Positions 1-9,880 of a stretch of 64,000 bases of DNA are shown here, piece after piece. Source of the stretch: an uncultured SAR324 cluster bacterium. Lineage in GTDB: Bacteria; SAR324; NAC60-12. The stretch's first letter is position 1; each line of letters begins with the position of its first letter. The notes beneath the pieces were generated by a model that did not search any database, had not been told where the DNA came from, and worked only from the letters and a program-made list of their open reading frames with translations. The stretch covers positions 1 to 64,000 of the forward strand of contig CABXOR010000001.1 in the NCBI GenBank assembly GCA_902513935.1. Direction: 5' to 3'. The position numbers and the translations under genes are program-made.

Positions 1-111
1 TTTATTAGCCGTGTCTATTTCTGCAGTTAATTTTTCCGGCACTGATTTTTTGGCTGCAGGAGCCTTGGCACTGATTTTATCAATTTTTACCAGTGTGTGT
101 GCCTGGCGGTG
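1..111 (-). CDS. rplU: Ribosomal protein L21, C-terminal part only
   Basis: Read on the minus strand, this stretch is open to the window edge and encodes the end of L21: [13 protein letters not shown] matches the family's usual C-terminal HRQPYT-x-V-KI-x-KI pattern, followed by an Ala/Lys-rich tail of over 20 residues that most L21 proteins lack. L21 binds 23S rRNA in the large subunit. Homology stops at about position 111, exactly where L27 sequence begins on the other strand. Normally rplU and rpmA are co-directional neighbours, so the head-to-head join is abnormal (see findings). The stop codon lies outside the window. Confidence 0.6.
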
Positions 112-356
112 ACTCACAAGGACAAAGACGGGGAGTGAAAAAGTTTGGTGGAGAATTTGTTAAATCCGGAAACATTCTGGTACGTCAAGTTGGTTCTACT
201 TTTCACGCAGGTCTGAATGTTGGTACCGGGAGAGATTTTACTTTGTTTTCAAAGGTCTCTGGACATGTCCAGTTCATTCAAAAAGGAAGCGGTAAACATA
301 AACGCAAATATATCAGCGTTATTGCGGACGATGCAGCAGTATCTGCTTCTGTTTGA
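93..356 (+). CDS. rpmA: Ribosomal protein L27, N-terminus missing
   Basis: This encodes large-subunit protein L27, which reaches toward the peptidyl-transferase centre. The segment [20 protein letters not shown] followed by a [12 protein letters not shown] motif is diagnostic. The family's N-terminal MAHKK-x-x-GS-x-x-NGR, about 14 residues, is absent: a frame stop lies at 72-74, and upstream of about 108 the DNA is inverted L21 sequence. The GTG at 93 is only a formal start. As written this would be a defective L27, so it is either an assembly or amplification chimera or a broken second copy. Its stop is 3 nt before trpS. Confidence 0.75.
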   Translation: MCVPGGDSQGQRRGVKKFGGEFVKSGNILVRQVGSTFHAGLNVGTGRDFTLFSKVSGHVQFIQKGSGKHKRKYISVIADDAAVSASV

Positions 357-359
357 GAT

Positions 360-1331
360 ATGGGCGCTAAACCCCGTTCACTTTCCGGAATAAAACCTAC
401 CGGTACTCCCCATTTAGGAAACTATCTGGGAATGATAAAACCGGCGATTCAATTACAAAAAACGCACGAGACGTTTTACTTTATCGCCGATTATCATGCT
501 CTTACCTCCACTCGTGATCCCGCGAAACTAAGTGAATATACAAACGATCTCACAGCCATTTTCGCAGCACTGGGCATGGACTTTGAGAATCACGCATTTT
601 TTCGACAATCTGACATCCCGGAAGTTACTGAACTGACATGGATCCTTTCCTGTATTACATCAAAGGGTATGATGGAACGGGCACATGCCTATAAGGATGC
701 AGTATCCAAAGAGCGGGATGTCAGTATGGGGTTATTTTGTTATCCGATTTTGATGGCTTGCGATATCCTGATTTATGACTCAAATTTTGTCCCGGTGGGT
801 CAGGATCAGCAGCAGCATCTTGAAATTACGCGTGACCTTGCCATTCGTTTTAATCATCTTTATGGAGACGCCTTAGTTGTCCCAGAAGCAATCATTGCAG
901 ACGATGTTGCCACCATTCCAGGGCTGGACGGAAGGAAAATGAGCAAATCCTATGGAAACATAATTCCTTTGTTTGCATCGGAAAAACAATTTCGCAAATC
1001 TATTATGAAAATCACTACCGACTCAAAATCAGTGGACGAAGCTAAAAATCCAGAGGCGTGCAGTGTGTTTGCTCTTTTCAAGTGTTTTGCAGATAAAGCA
1101 GATCAGGAAGCATTAGCAGAACGATACCGTGCAGGAGATATGGGCTATGGTGAAGTGAAACAGCTTTGCTTCGAGAAACTTAATGCTGAACTTCATGAAC
1201 CACGTGAAATTTATCAGCAAATGCGGAACGACCAGGTAAAGTTGGAAGGTATCCTCGAATCCGGACGTGACAAAGCGCGCGTCATAGCCAGGCAAGTTAC
1301 TGATCGTGTACGTAACAAAGTTGGTTTGTGA
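360..1331 (+). CDS. trpS: Tryptophanyl-tRNA synthetase
   Basis: Class I aminoacyl-tRNA synthetase that charges tRNA-Trp in the cytoplasm. The Rossmann HIGH-type motif is TGTPHLGNY at residues 14-22, after the TrpRS-typical LSGIKPTG lead, and the KMSKS loop is GRKMSKSYGN near residues 191-200. The length of 323 residues is normal for bacterial TrpRS. ATG at 360 follows the rpmA stop by 3 nt, which suggests co-transcription, though the usual rpmA neighbour is obg. A 131-nt gap without a clear terminator separates it from purB. Confidence 0.95.
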   Translation: MGAKPRSLSGIKPTGTPHLGNYLGMIKPAIQLQKTHETFYFIADYHALTSTRDPAKLSEYTNDLTAIFAALGMDFENHAFFRQSDIPEVTELTWILSCITSKGMMERAHAYKDAVSKERDVSMGLFCYPILMACDILIYDSNFVPVGQDQQQHLEITRDLAIRFNHLYGDALVVPEAIIADDVATIPGLDGRKMSKSYGNIIPLFASEKQFRKSIMKITTDSKSVDEAKNPEACSVFALFKCFADKADQEALAERYRAGDMGYGEVKQLCFEKLNAELHEPREIYQQMRNDQVKLEGILESGRDKARVIARQVTDRVRNKVGL

Positions 1332-1462
1332 TTTATGTAAAAGCAACAAAAAAACTTAAATTCAACTGATTTTCACTGATTGCCGCGGATAATTATCTAT
1401 GATTCCCCGTAAAAAGCTGAGTTACAAAACACTAATCTAAAACCACCATTCATCATATTGGA

Positions 1463-2881
1463 ATGATTCCTAATATTCTTGCATCACGTTATGCCAGTCC
1501 TGAAATCACCTCAATCTGGTCTCCAGAAGGAAAAGTACGTTTTGAACGAGAATTCTGGATTGCAGTGATGAAGGCTCAACGTAAATTAGGAGTTGATATA
1601 CCTGAGACTGCGATTGCTGCGTATGAAAATGTCAAGTATAAAATTGACCTTGAAAGCATTTCGCAGCGTGAACAAAAACTGCGGCATGATGTAAAATCCA
1701 GAATTGAAGAATTTTGTGAATTGGCCGGATACGAGCACATTCACAAAGGGCTTACCAGTCGTGATTTAACGGATAATGTGGAACAACTGCAAATTCTCCG
1801 TTCTCTACGTTTAGTAAGAAGCAAAGCTGTGGCGGTATTGCATAAGTTGGCTAATTGGAGCTTACGCACCAAAGACATAATGCTCGTTGGACGGACCCAC
1901 AATGTACCTGCACAGCCGATAACTTTGGGCAAACGGCTGGCCATGTTCGGAGAGGAAATAATGTTCGGGCTTGGGCGGCTCGATCACCTGATTGAAAATT
2001 ATCCTTTGCGCGGCCTACAGGGATCTGTTGGAACAAGACTTGATCAATTGGTTTTGATGAACGGGGATAAAAAAAAGGTGCAAGAGCTTGGTGAACAAGT
2101 ACTGAAGCATTTAGATTGCAGTACGTCTTTCAAAGCGGTGGGCCAGGTTTATCCGAGGAGTCTGGATGTAGAGACCGTGCGTGCGTTGCTTGCACTCAGT
2201 TCCGGAATTTCAAGTTTTGCGAAGACTTTGCGTTTGATGGCAGGACAGGGTTTAGCAAGTGAGGGATTTCAGCAGGGACAGGTAGGCTCTTCAGCAATGC
2301 CCCATAAAATGAACGCCCGCACTTCAGAACGAATCAACGGTTTTCACCAAATACTAAACGGTTACGGCACGATGCTTTCCGGATTGAGCGGTGATCAGTG
2401 GAATGAGGGGGATGTTTCGTGTTCAGTAGTCCGGCGCGTGGCACTTCCCGGGGCTTTTTTCGCGTCTGACGGACAACTTGAAGCGGCCCTTACTGTGCTG
2501 AGCGAGATGGGATTTTTTGAAGCCGCGATTGCACAGGAACTGAAGCAGTATCTACCGTTTTTGGCCTCTACTACATTGCTGATGGAAGCAGTACGTAAAG
2601 GTGGTGGACGAGAAAGTGTGCATGAGGCGATCAAGGAAAATGCGGTTGCCGTCGCCGATGCTTTGAGGAACGGAAATCTTAGTGAAAATGATTTATCGCA
2701 GCGACTTGCAGATGATGAACGAGTTCCTTTGGATTTGCAGGAAATAGAAGCAATTCTGAATGATCCGGAAAATTTTGCAGCTTTTTCGCTGGAACAAGCA
2801 GAGAACTTCGCTGCTCAAGTAGGGAAATGGACTGAACGCTTTCCGAAAGCAAAAAAGATGGTACCGCAAGTGTTGCTTTGA
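1463..2881 (+). CDS. purB: Adenylosuccinate lyase
   Basis: This enzyme cleaves SAICAR to AICAR and adenylosuccinate to AMP, both releasing fumarate, in purine synthesis. It belongs to the fumarase/aspartase superfamily: the signature loop SSAMPHKMN is at about residues 276-284, and the lyase region TSRDLTDN is near residue 98. The N-terminus MIPNILASRYAS is typical of PurB and fixes the ATG start. The 472-residue length includes the C-terminal ADSL domain. A strong hairpin follows 7 nt after the stop. Confidence 0.95.
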   Translation: MIPNILASRYASPEITSIWSPEGKVRFEREFWIAVMKAQRKLGVDIPETAIAAYENVKYKIDLESISQREQKLRHDVKSRIEEFCELAGYEHIHKGLTSRDLTDNVEQLQILRSLRLVRSKAVAVLHKLANWSLRTKDIMLVGRTHNVPAQPITLGKRLAMFGEEIMFGLGRLDHLIENYPLRGLQGSVGTRLDQLVLMNGDKKKVQELGEQVLKHLDCSTSFKAVGQVYPRSLDVETVRALLALSSGISSFAKTLRLMAGQGLASEGFQQGQVGSSAMPHKMNARTSERINGFHQILNGYGTMLSGLSGDQWNEGDVSCSVVRRVALPGAFFASDGQLEAALTVLSEMGFFEAAIAQELKQYLPFLASTTLLMEAVRKGGGRESVHEAIKENAVAVADALRNGNLSENDLSQRLADDERVPLDLQEIEAILNDPENFAAFSLEQAENFAAQVGKWTERFPKAKKMVPQVLL

Positions 2882-2887
2882 GTGGGG

Positions 2888-2915
2888 AAAAGGAGCCGGC
2901 TTCGCGGCCCCTTTT
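2888..2915 (+). terminator. Rho-independent terminator after purB
   Basis: AAAAGG-A-GCC pairs with GGC-C-CCTTTT around a GGCTTCGC-type loop and ends in a short T run. The A-rich left arm would also let it act on the minus strand for the convergent FecR-like gene. Confidence 0.75.
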
Positions 2916-2934
2916 AAATATGGTAAACTGTTAG

Positions 2935-4201
<1,267 letters not shown>

Positions 4202-5011
4202 TCAACTTTGTGTGACAATCTCTACAGGCATTCCGACAGACAGCTTTCCATTAATTGTTGCAATCAGATTCTGACCAAACTGTACGTTGCCGTTTTGTTT
4301 TCGATAGCCAGCCAGTGTACGCAGTGGTTCTTTTCCGGCAAATTTTCCAGTTTCCGGATCAACAGTAATGAGTATACAACGTGAACATGATTTTACTATT
4401 TGAAATTCACATTCTTCAATTCTGATTTTTTCCCATTTATCTTCTGCATAAGGCTCCGTGTTTTTCACAACCATATTTGGACGAAAACGTTTCATTGCTA
4501 TGTATTCTGGAAGACGGTTGTTAAGGTCACTTAAGGATGATTCAGAAATCAGCAGCAAAGGGAAACCATCTGAAAACGAAACCTGATTTTGTGCAGGCGC
4601 ATAGTCCGGATCCACCAGACGATTGCTGTGATCAGGCATAAAAACAATTTTACAGCTTTTGCGCAAATAATCACTGATCCACAATCCGGATTGGGAATTC
4701 GAAGTCCAGGCCTCACAACGGTCACCCCAAATTTCAACTTCTAGAGATTCACCTTTTGTGGGATACAAAGGCAGGCTTAACTCGGACATTCGCGGGGCGT
4801 TCAAAGTCAGTGTTTGGCCGACTAGTTCTGTGTTTATCAATGCCATGCTTGGGCAGGTTCTTTGTGTTATAAATTTACCGGAATCATCCACTACCATCCA
4901 ACGTCGGTCATGTGCCAATCCTCTTTGCTCCATAAAAGCGTTATCCAGAGAAATTCCACTTGCTGATTTTAGCGGATAAATATTGAGTTGACTTAAAACC
5001 GGATTTGTCAT
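4202..5011 (-). CDS. MOSC domain protein (YcbX/MTARC-like)
   Basis: A 269-residue protein with an N-terminal MOSC beta-barrel (residues 1-~120: LNIYPLKSASG opening, then RGLAHDRRWMVVD) and a C-terminal MOSC domain. The C-terminal Cys segment, CSRCILITVDPETGKF, matches the molybdenum-cofactor-binding Cys of the YcbX and mARC families, which reduce N-hydroxylated compounds with the help of a ferredoxin or cytochrome domain. No fused ferredoxin domain is present, so an external electron donor would be needed. It is separated by 34 nt from the downstream minus-strand gene. Confidence 0.8.
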   Translation of the reverse strand: MTNPVLSQLNIYPLKSASGISLDNAFMEQRGLAHDRRWMVVDDSGKFITQRTCPSMALINTELVGQTLTLNAPRMSELSLPLYPTKGESLEVEIWGDRCEAWTSNSQSGLWISDYLRKSCKIVFMPDHSNRLVDPDYAPAQNQVSFSDGFPLLLISESSLSDLNNRLPEYIAMKRFRPNMVVKNTEPYAEDKWEKIRIEECEFQIVKSCSRCILITVDPETGKFAGKEPLRTLAGYRKQNGNVQFGQNLIATINGKLSVGMPVEIVTQS

Positions 5012-5045
5012 TTTTCGATCCTTCTACTCAGATTCTCTGTGAAAA

Positions 5046-5732
5046 CTAAAGCAAGAGGTATCGATGAGGAAATACCAGATGAAAATTTCCTGAACATTCT
5101 CTATTATCAAGATAAAACGGCAATACTATATATTCTTCATCCATAACAGAATTACGAAGAAACCCCAATTGTAAGATATGACGGCAACTGGCCACTTTTA
5201 ATTTATCGCTTTTTGGCCATAGTTCTAACAAACTGGCAAAAAATTTGCGTAGCATTTCTCCAATTTCCAGATAAGTGATAGAGTCTGCTTCACATAAATC
5301 ATTAAAAATATTTGCATGATTTAGAGAATTTTTTGTATGAACCAATGAAGCCAATCCTTCACCGACGGTGCGGCTAAAATGCAAAATCCACACTGAGTTG
5401 GAATGTTTCATCTCAAACAGAGAAAAATAAGACCGTCCGGGAGCCCAACTGCTCAAGTTGGCATAAGACAGGCATTGTTCAGTTTCAGAGGTAATTCTGA
5501 AGGCTCCGGGAAGGATTGTTTGAAGTTGGGCAGTTAGTGTATTTACCAGTCTCTGAACTAATAAATTCTCTTTAGACTCCGAGTTTCTTTCGATTTGCTG
5601 TGAAAATCCTGCTCCGGGGAAGTTTTTCTCAGATGCCGGTTTTTCGATCTTGGGAACTTCAAATGTCTCCCGAATCATTTGTTGGAGTATTTCCTCTGAC
5701 GTAATTTCTGTGACTGATGTTTGATTTAGCAT
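5046..5732 (-). CDS. FliM-like middle-domain protein, divergent
   Basis: A 228-residue protein without a close match I can name. The order of elements recalls the FliM middle domain (CheC/FliM fold): an early helix LVQRLVNTLTAQLQ, strand AGRSYFSLFEMK-like, a repeat-like VGEGLASLVH, then ITYLEIGEMLRKFFASLLEL (compare the FliM T-x-IE-x-x-VL helix) and a final strand NFHLVFPHRYLLL like FliM (L)-IPY-x-x-LE. It lacks the C-terminal C-ring domain and the N-terminal CheY-binding peptide. No flagellar genes are nearby. The fold assignment is tentative; the alternative is a lineage-specific unknown protein. Confidence 0.4.
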   Translation of the reverse strand: MLNQTSVTEITSEEILQQMIRETFEVPKIEKPASEKNFPGAGFSQQIERNSESKENLLVQRLVNTLTAQLQTILPGAFRITSETEQCLSYANLSSWAPGRSYFSLFEMKHSNSVWILHFSRTVGEGLASLVHTKNSLNHANIFNDLCEADSITYLEIGEMLRKFFASLLELWPKSDKLKVASCRHILQLGFLRNSVMDEEYIVLPFYLDNRECSGNFHLVFPHRYLLL

Positions 5733-5900
5733 TTTTTACTTTATAATTCTAAATCTGAAGTGCCCCGGAAATCTCTTCCCAATTTCTGGATCAATTATAC
5801 ATCCAGATTGTGTTTGAGGCCAACACTAATTTTTTTATAGAAAACTTCCAAGTTAATAAGATTGAATTTCCTGCTAATTTTTGAAAAAAATCTAAGGAAA

Positions 5901-6821
5901 ATGTTTAAAGACAGATTGCGTATCAATTTAACAGGAAGAAAAAAATATCGTGACATAACATTGTCTGATTCAAAGTTCATGCAGAAGTCTCTTGGAATCA
6001 TCATTATAATATTATTTTGTTTTTCAGGTGTACTGTTTTTTGAACAAAATTTAAGGGCAGAAAGTCAGGGCCGTAAAATACAATCCTATGTAAAAAATGG
6101 AACTGTTTTACAGGCCAGGATAAGGGAAGCACGTATTCTAGAACAAAAAAACAAGGGACGTAAAGTGAAGTATTATGTTTTGAAAAAATCTGTTTTGCAA
6201 GGTAGGAAAAGTATTGCAAAGATGTCTTCAAAAAAAATGTTGGAAACCGGTTTGGTTACTTCTAAGATGGTTAAAAATAACCACTGGTTTGTGAAAAAGC
6301 CTTTTCAGCCGCGATATACAAAAGTCAATATTGTCAGTAAATATAATCCTCCGGAGGTAAATCCAGAAGAATCTGAAAAAATAAGGCGAAAGGCACTGCA
6401 GATGTCTAAAACACGAGCACGCATAACTGGACCTGTTGAGCCTGGGATTCTTTTTTCTGAAGAGTCCAGTCGTGGAGTATTGAAGATGTCTAAAACACGA
6501 GCACGCATAACTGGACCTGTTAAGCCTGGTATTCTTTATTCTGAAGAATCCAGTCGTGGAGTATTGGAGATGACCAAAACACGAGCTCGTATAACTGGAC
6601 CTGTTAAGCCGGATATCATATACTCTAAGAAGGTAAGTCGTGAAGCAATGGAAATGACAATGACATTTAAGCGCTCCCAAAAAGTTGTAACTTCAAGAAA
6701 AGGCATAGTTTATTCTGCCAAAATATTGAGAAAAATGAGTAAAAGGCCGACCATTGTTTATGCTCCATTTAAAAGTGAAAAAGCCGGTGAGAAGAAAGAA
6801 CCCGATGTCGAAAAAAATTAA
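5901..6821 (+). CDS. Membrane-anchored protein with 28-residue tandem repeats
   Basis: Unrecognised protein of 306 residues. The ATG at 5901 is preceded closely by AAGG; a TTG at 5862 would lengthen it, and an internal ATG at 5979 would start directly at a signal/anchor segment MQKSLGIIIIILFCFSGVLF. After the anchor the chain is very basic. Three nearly identical 28-residue repeats begin at 6402, 6486 and 6570 (consensus TRARITGPV-K-PGI-x-YSEESSRG), followed by a degenerate fourth copy at 6654. The high Lys/Arg content suggests an extracytoplasmic protein binding a polyanion or the cell envelope, but that is inference. Confidence 0.6.
   Translation: MFKDRLRINLTGRKKYRDITLSDSKFMQKSLGIIIIILFCFSGVLFFEQNLRAESQGRKIQSYVKNGTVLQARIREARILEQKNKGRKVKYYVLKKSVLQGRKSIAKMSSKKMLETGLVTSKMVKNNHWFVKKPFQPRYTKVNIVSKYNPPEVNPEESEKIRRKALQMSKTRARITGPVEPGILFSEESSRGVLKMSKTRARITGPVKPGILYSEESSRGVLEMTKTRARITGPVKPDIIYSKKVSREAMEMTMTFKRSQKVVTSRKGIVYSAKILRKMSKRPTIVYAPFKSEKAGEKKEPDVEKN
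6402..6737 (+). repeat. Tandem coding repeat, 84-nt period, four copies
   Basis: Copies start at 6402, 6486, 6570 and 6654. The first three keep the same DNA almost letter for letter over the stretch TCTAAAACACGAGCACGCAT and the segment coding for AGTCGTGGAGTATTG; the fourth is diverged. The period is a multiple of three, so copy-number change would keep frame. Confidence 0.9.
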
Positions 6822-6852
6822 GTCAGTTCAACCCCTTGAAATTTCCCAGGAC

Positions 6853-6882
6853 CCTTCGCCGTCCATTTAATTGTGGTGAAGG
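6853..6882 (+). terminator. Possible terminator hairpin
   Basis: CCTTCGCC and GGTGAAGG form an 8-bp stem (one G-U pair) 31 nt after the stop of the repeat protein. There is no real T tract, so it may be a weak or Rho-aided terminator. Confidence 0.4.
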
Positions 6883-7208
6883 CTTAAATATTGTCTGAAC
6901 GAAATTCTATCTATACCAATAATTAGCAAGGTTTCATCAGGTACTGAATAACCGAAGATTAGCTGTCAGTTTTAATCTCTCAGTTAACAGATTGAATAAT
7001 CAGACCAAAAAACTGTCAACTGACTGCTGCAAGTTTTTTGTAAAATCCTCATTGCTGAAATCAAAAATAATTAACTGTTATTACTACATAATTATTCTTT
7101 TTATTTCAAGCACTAATAATCAAAATAAGAAACAAATATGGTTTTTTTGCTAATAAAAGGTATTATCAAATTGTAGGATCCAAACACATCATTGACTGAG
7201 GTAAAACA
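6883..7208. other. Leader region of the pyruvate dehydrogenase operon
   Basis: About 325 AT-rich bases ahead of aceE. GAGG at 7199-7202 is the likely ribosome binding site of aceE. Promoter and operator sites must lie here, but I cannot single out one convincing -35/-10 pair or a regulator palindrome. Confidence 0.4.
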
Positions 7209-9869
7209 ATGACTCCAAAAAAAATAAACGATTTAGATCCGCAGGAGACCGAGGAATGGGTAGAGGCTATGGAAGCAGTCGTTGAAAGAGACGGTTTTGA
7301 ACGGGCACAATTCCTCTTACGAGAATTGGCAGACCATGCGGTTTTGTCAGGAGCAGGAAGTCCTTATTCTGCTAATACACCGTATCTGAATACAATTCCT
7401 CCGGAACTTGAAGTACGTTCTAAAGGAGATCAGGAACTGGAGCACAAGATTCGCTCAATTATCCGTTGGAATGCAGCGGTAATGGTCATGCGTGCAAATC
7501 GGGATTCATCTGACTTAGGAGGGCACATCGCCAGTTTTGCTTCTTCGGCTACACTGTATGATGTCGGTTTTAACCATTTTTGGCAGGCAGCAAGTAAAGA
7601 TCATGGTGGTGATTTAGTATTTTTTCAGGGTCATTCAGCACCAGGAATATATGCTCGGGCCTTTGTGGAGGGCAGGCTGACGGAAGAGCAAATGGATAAT
7701 TTCCGTCGTGAATCCGATGGTAAAGGTGTTCCGTCATATCCTCATCCATGGTTGATGAAAGACTTTTGGCAGTTTCCGACTGTTTCCATGGGACTGGGGC
7801 CAATCATGGCAATTTACCAGGCACGTTTCCTAAAATACCTTCACAACCGCGGCCTAGCAGACACTACCGGACGCAAAGTATGGGCTTTCCTGGGGGACGG
7901 TGAAACAGATGAACCGCAATCTCTGGGAGCAATCGGTTTGGCCTCCCGTGAAAATTTGGACAATCTTATTTTTGTTATTAACTGCAATTTGCAAGGACTA
8001 GATGGCCCAGTACGTGGAAACGGAAAAATAATACAGGAACTTGAAGGTGATTTCCGTGGTGCAGGTTGGAATGTGATAAAAGTTATCTGGGGTTCATACT
8101 GGGATCCTTTGCTGGCAAAAGACACTGAAGGTTTTCTGCGTAAACGTATGGATGAAGCAATTGACGGAGAATATCAGGCTTTTAAAGCAAAAGGTGGAGC
8201 ATATACCAGAGCTCACTTTTTTGGTAAATACCCTGAATTGCTGGAGATGGTTTCTAATATGTCTGATGAGGACATTTGGAGACTGAACCGTGGTGGGCAT
8301 GATCCTCACAAAATATACGCAGCATACCATTCTGCAGTAGGTCATACTGGACAGCCAACTGTAATTCTCGCAAAAACGGTAAAAGGTTACGGGATGGGAG
8401 GATCTGGTGAGGCAATCAACATCACTCATTCACAAAAGAAAATGAAAATGGACGATCTGAAAAGTTTTAGGGATCGTTTTCAGGTTCCAATTTCTGATAA
8501 AGAAGTGGATCAAATGTCGTTTTACAGGCCTCCTGATGATACTCCTGAATTGGAATATCTTAAACAGTGCCGTACTGCTCTTGGTGGCAACCTGCCCGCC
8601 CGTAGAACAAAAGGAGATTCTCTTGACATTCCCGCATTAACAATTTTTGAACGATTATTACAGGAAACTGGAGAACGAGAAATATCCACAACTCAGGCAC
8701 TTGTGCAGGCAATAACATTATTGTGCAAAGATAAAAACATCGGCCAGCGCGTTGTTCCCATAGTGCCTGATGAAGCAAGAACATTTGGCATGGAGGGAAT
8801 GTTTCGCCAAATCGGAATTTATGCTCACGAAGGACAAAAATACGAACCTGTCGATCGGGATCAATTAATGTATTACAAGGAGAATCAGAGCGGTCAATTA
8901 TTGGAGGAGGGGATTACTGAAGACGGCGCCATGTCTTCCTGGATTGCTTCTGCGACAGCCTACAGCAATTCCGGAATGCAGATGATTCCATTTTATATTT
9001 TTTACTCGATGTTTGGATTTCAGCGGATTGGAGATTTAGTTTGGGCTGCTGGAGATATGCAGGCACGGGGATTTTTAATTGGCGCTACTTCTGGACGAAC
9101 CACACTCAATGGTGAGGGTTTGCAACATGAAGATGGACACAGTCAAATCATGGCTGGAAATGTGCCCAACTGTGTCTCTTATGATCCGACTTTTTCTAAT
9201 GAATTGATGGTGATTATGCAGAATGGAATGGAACGCATGTTTAAAAAACAGGAGAATGTTTTTTATTACATAACCACAATGAATGAAAATTATTCGCATC
9301 CGGGCTTAAGAAAAGGTCAGGAAAAAAACATTGTGAAAGGAATGTATTTGCTGCAAAAAGGTAAAAAGGGGAAAACGAGAGTACAATTGTTGGGTTCCGG
9401 ATCAATTTTACGGGAAGCGATTGCTGCGGCAGATTTGCTGTCTGCAGATTTTAAGGTGGAGGCGGATATCTGGAGCTGTACCAGTTTCAATGAACTGAAG
9501 CGAGACGGGGATGATGTTTCACGCTGGAACATGCTGCATCCAGATAAAAAACCAAAAATGAGTCATGTTGAAAAATGTCTCTTAGACACAGACGGTCCTG
9601 TAGTTGCGGCAACAGATTATGTCAAACTTTTTCCCGACCAGATACGTGCATATGTACCTCGATCTTATTCTGTGCTTGGAACTGATGGATTTGGCAGGAG
9701 CGATTCACGTCAAGCCTTGAGAAAGCATTTTGAAGTAGACCGTTATTACATTGCAGTGGCATCGTTAAATGCTCTTATGGAAGATGGGAGTGTTTCATCC
9801 AAAAAAGTAAATGGTGCCATCAAAAAATACGGAATTGACCCCAACAAAAATAATCCATTGATGTCCTGA
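7209..9869 (+). CDS. aceE: Pyruvate dehydrogenase E1, homodimeric type
   Basis: Thiamine-diphosphate enzyme that decarboxylates pyruvate and acetylates the lipoyl group of E2. At 886 residues it is the long single-chain form, not the alpha/beta form. The ThDP/Mg site reads GDGETDEPQSLGAI, followed about 30 residues later by NCN, at about residues 229-260. The N-terminus (ETEEWVEAMEAVVERDG) matches the proteobacterial AceE assembly region that docks on E2. It is first in a three-gene operon, with 11 nt before aceF. Confidence 0.96.
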   Translation: MTPKKINDLDPQETEEWVEAMEAVVERDGFERAQFLLRELADHAVLSGAGSPYSANTPYLNTIPPELEVRSKGDQELEHKIRSIIRWNAAVMVMRANRDSSDLGGHIASFASSATLYDVGFNHFWQAASKDHGGDLVFFQGHSAPGIYARAFVEGRLTEEQMDNFRRESDGKGVPSYPHPWLMKDFWQFPTVSMGLGPIMAIYQARFLKYLHNRGLADTTGRKVWAFLGDGETDEPQSLGAIGLASRENLDNLIFVINCNLQGLDGPVRGNGKIIQELEGDFRGAGWNVIKVIWGSYWDPLLAKDTEGFLRKRMDEAIDGEYQAFKAKGGAYTRAHFFGKYPELLEMVSNMSDEDIWRLNRGGHDPHKIYAAYHSAVGHTGQPTVILAKTVKGYGMGGSGEAINITHSQKKMKMDDLKSFRDRFQVPISDKEVDQMSFYRPPDDTPELEYLKQCRTALGGNLPARRTKGDSLDIPALTIFERLLQETGEREISTTQALVQAITLLCKDKNIGQRVVPIVPDEARTFGMEGMFRQIGIYAHEGQKYEPVDRDQLMYYKENQSGQLLEEGITEDGAMSSWIASATAYSNSGMQMIPFYIFYSMFGFQRIGDLVWAAGDMQARGFLIGATSGRTTLNGEGLQHEDGHSQIMAGNVPNCVSYDPTFSNELMVIMQNGMERMFKKQENVFYYITTMNENYSHPGLRKGQEKNIVKGMYLLQKGKKGKTRVQLLGSGSILREAIAAADLLSADFKVEADIWSCTSFNELKRDGDDVSRWNMLHPDKKPKMSHVEKCLLDTDGPVVAATDYVKLFPDQIRAYVPRSYSVLGTDGFGRSDSRQALRKHFEVDRYYIAVASLNALMEDGSVSSKKVNGAIKKYGIDPNKNNPLMS

Positions 9870-9880
9870 GGAGAAACGCT

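Noticed and set aside
6228..6680. 150-residue frame antisense to the repeat protein
   Set aside because: Its repeats are only the reverse reading of the plus-strand tandem repeats.
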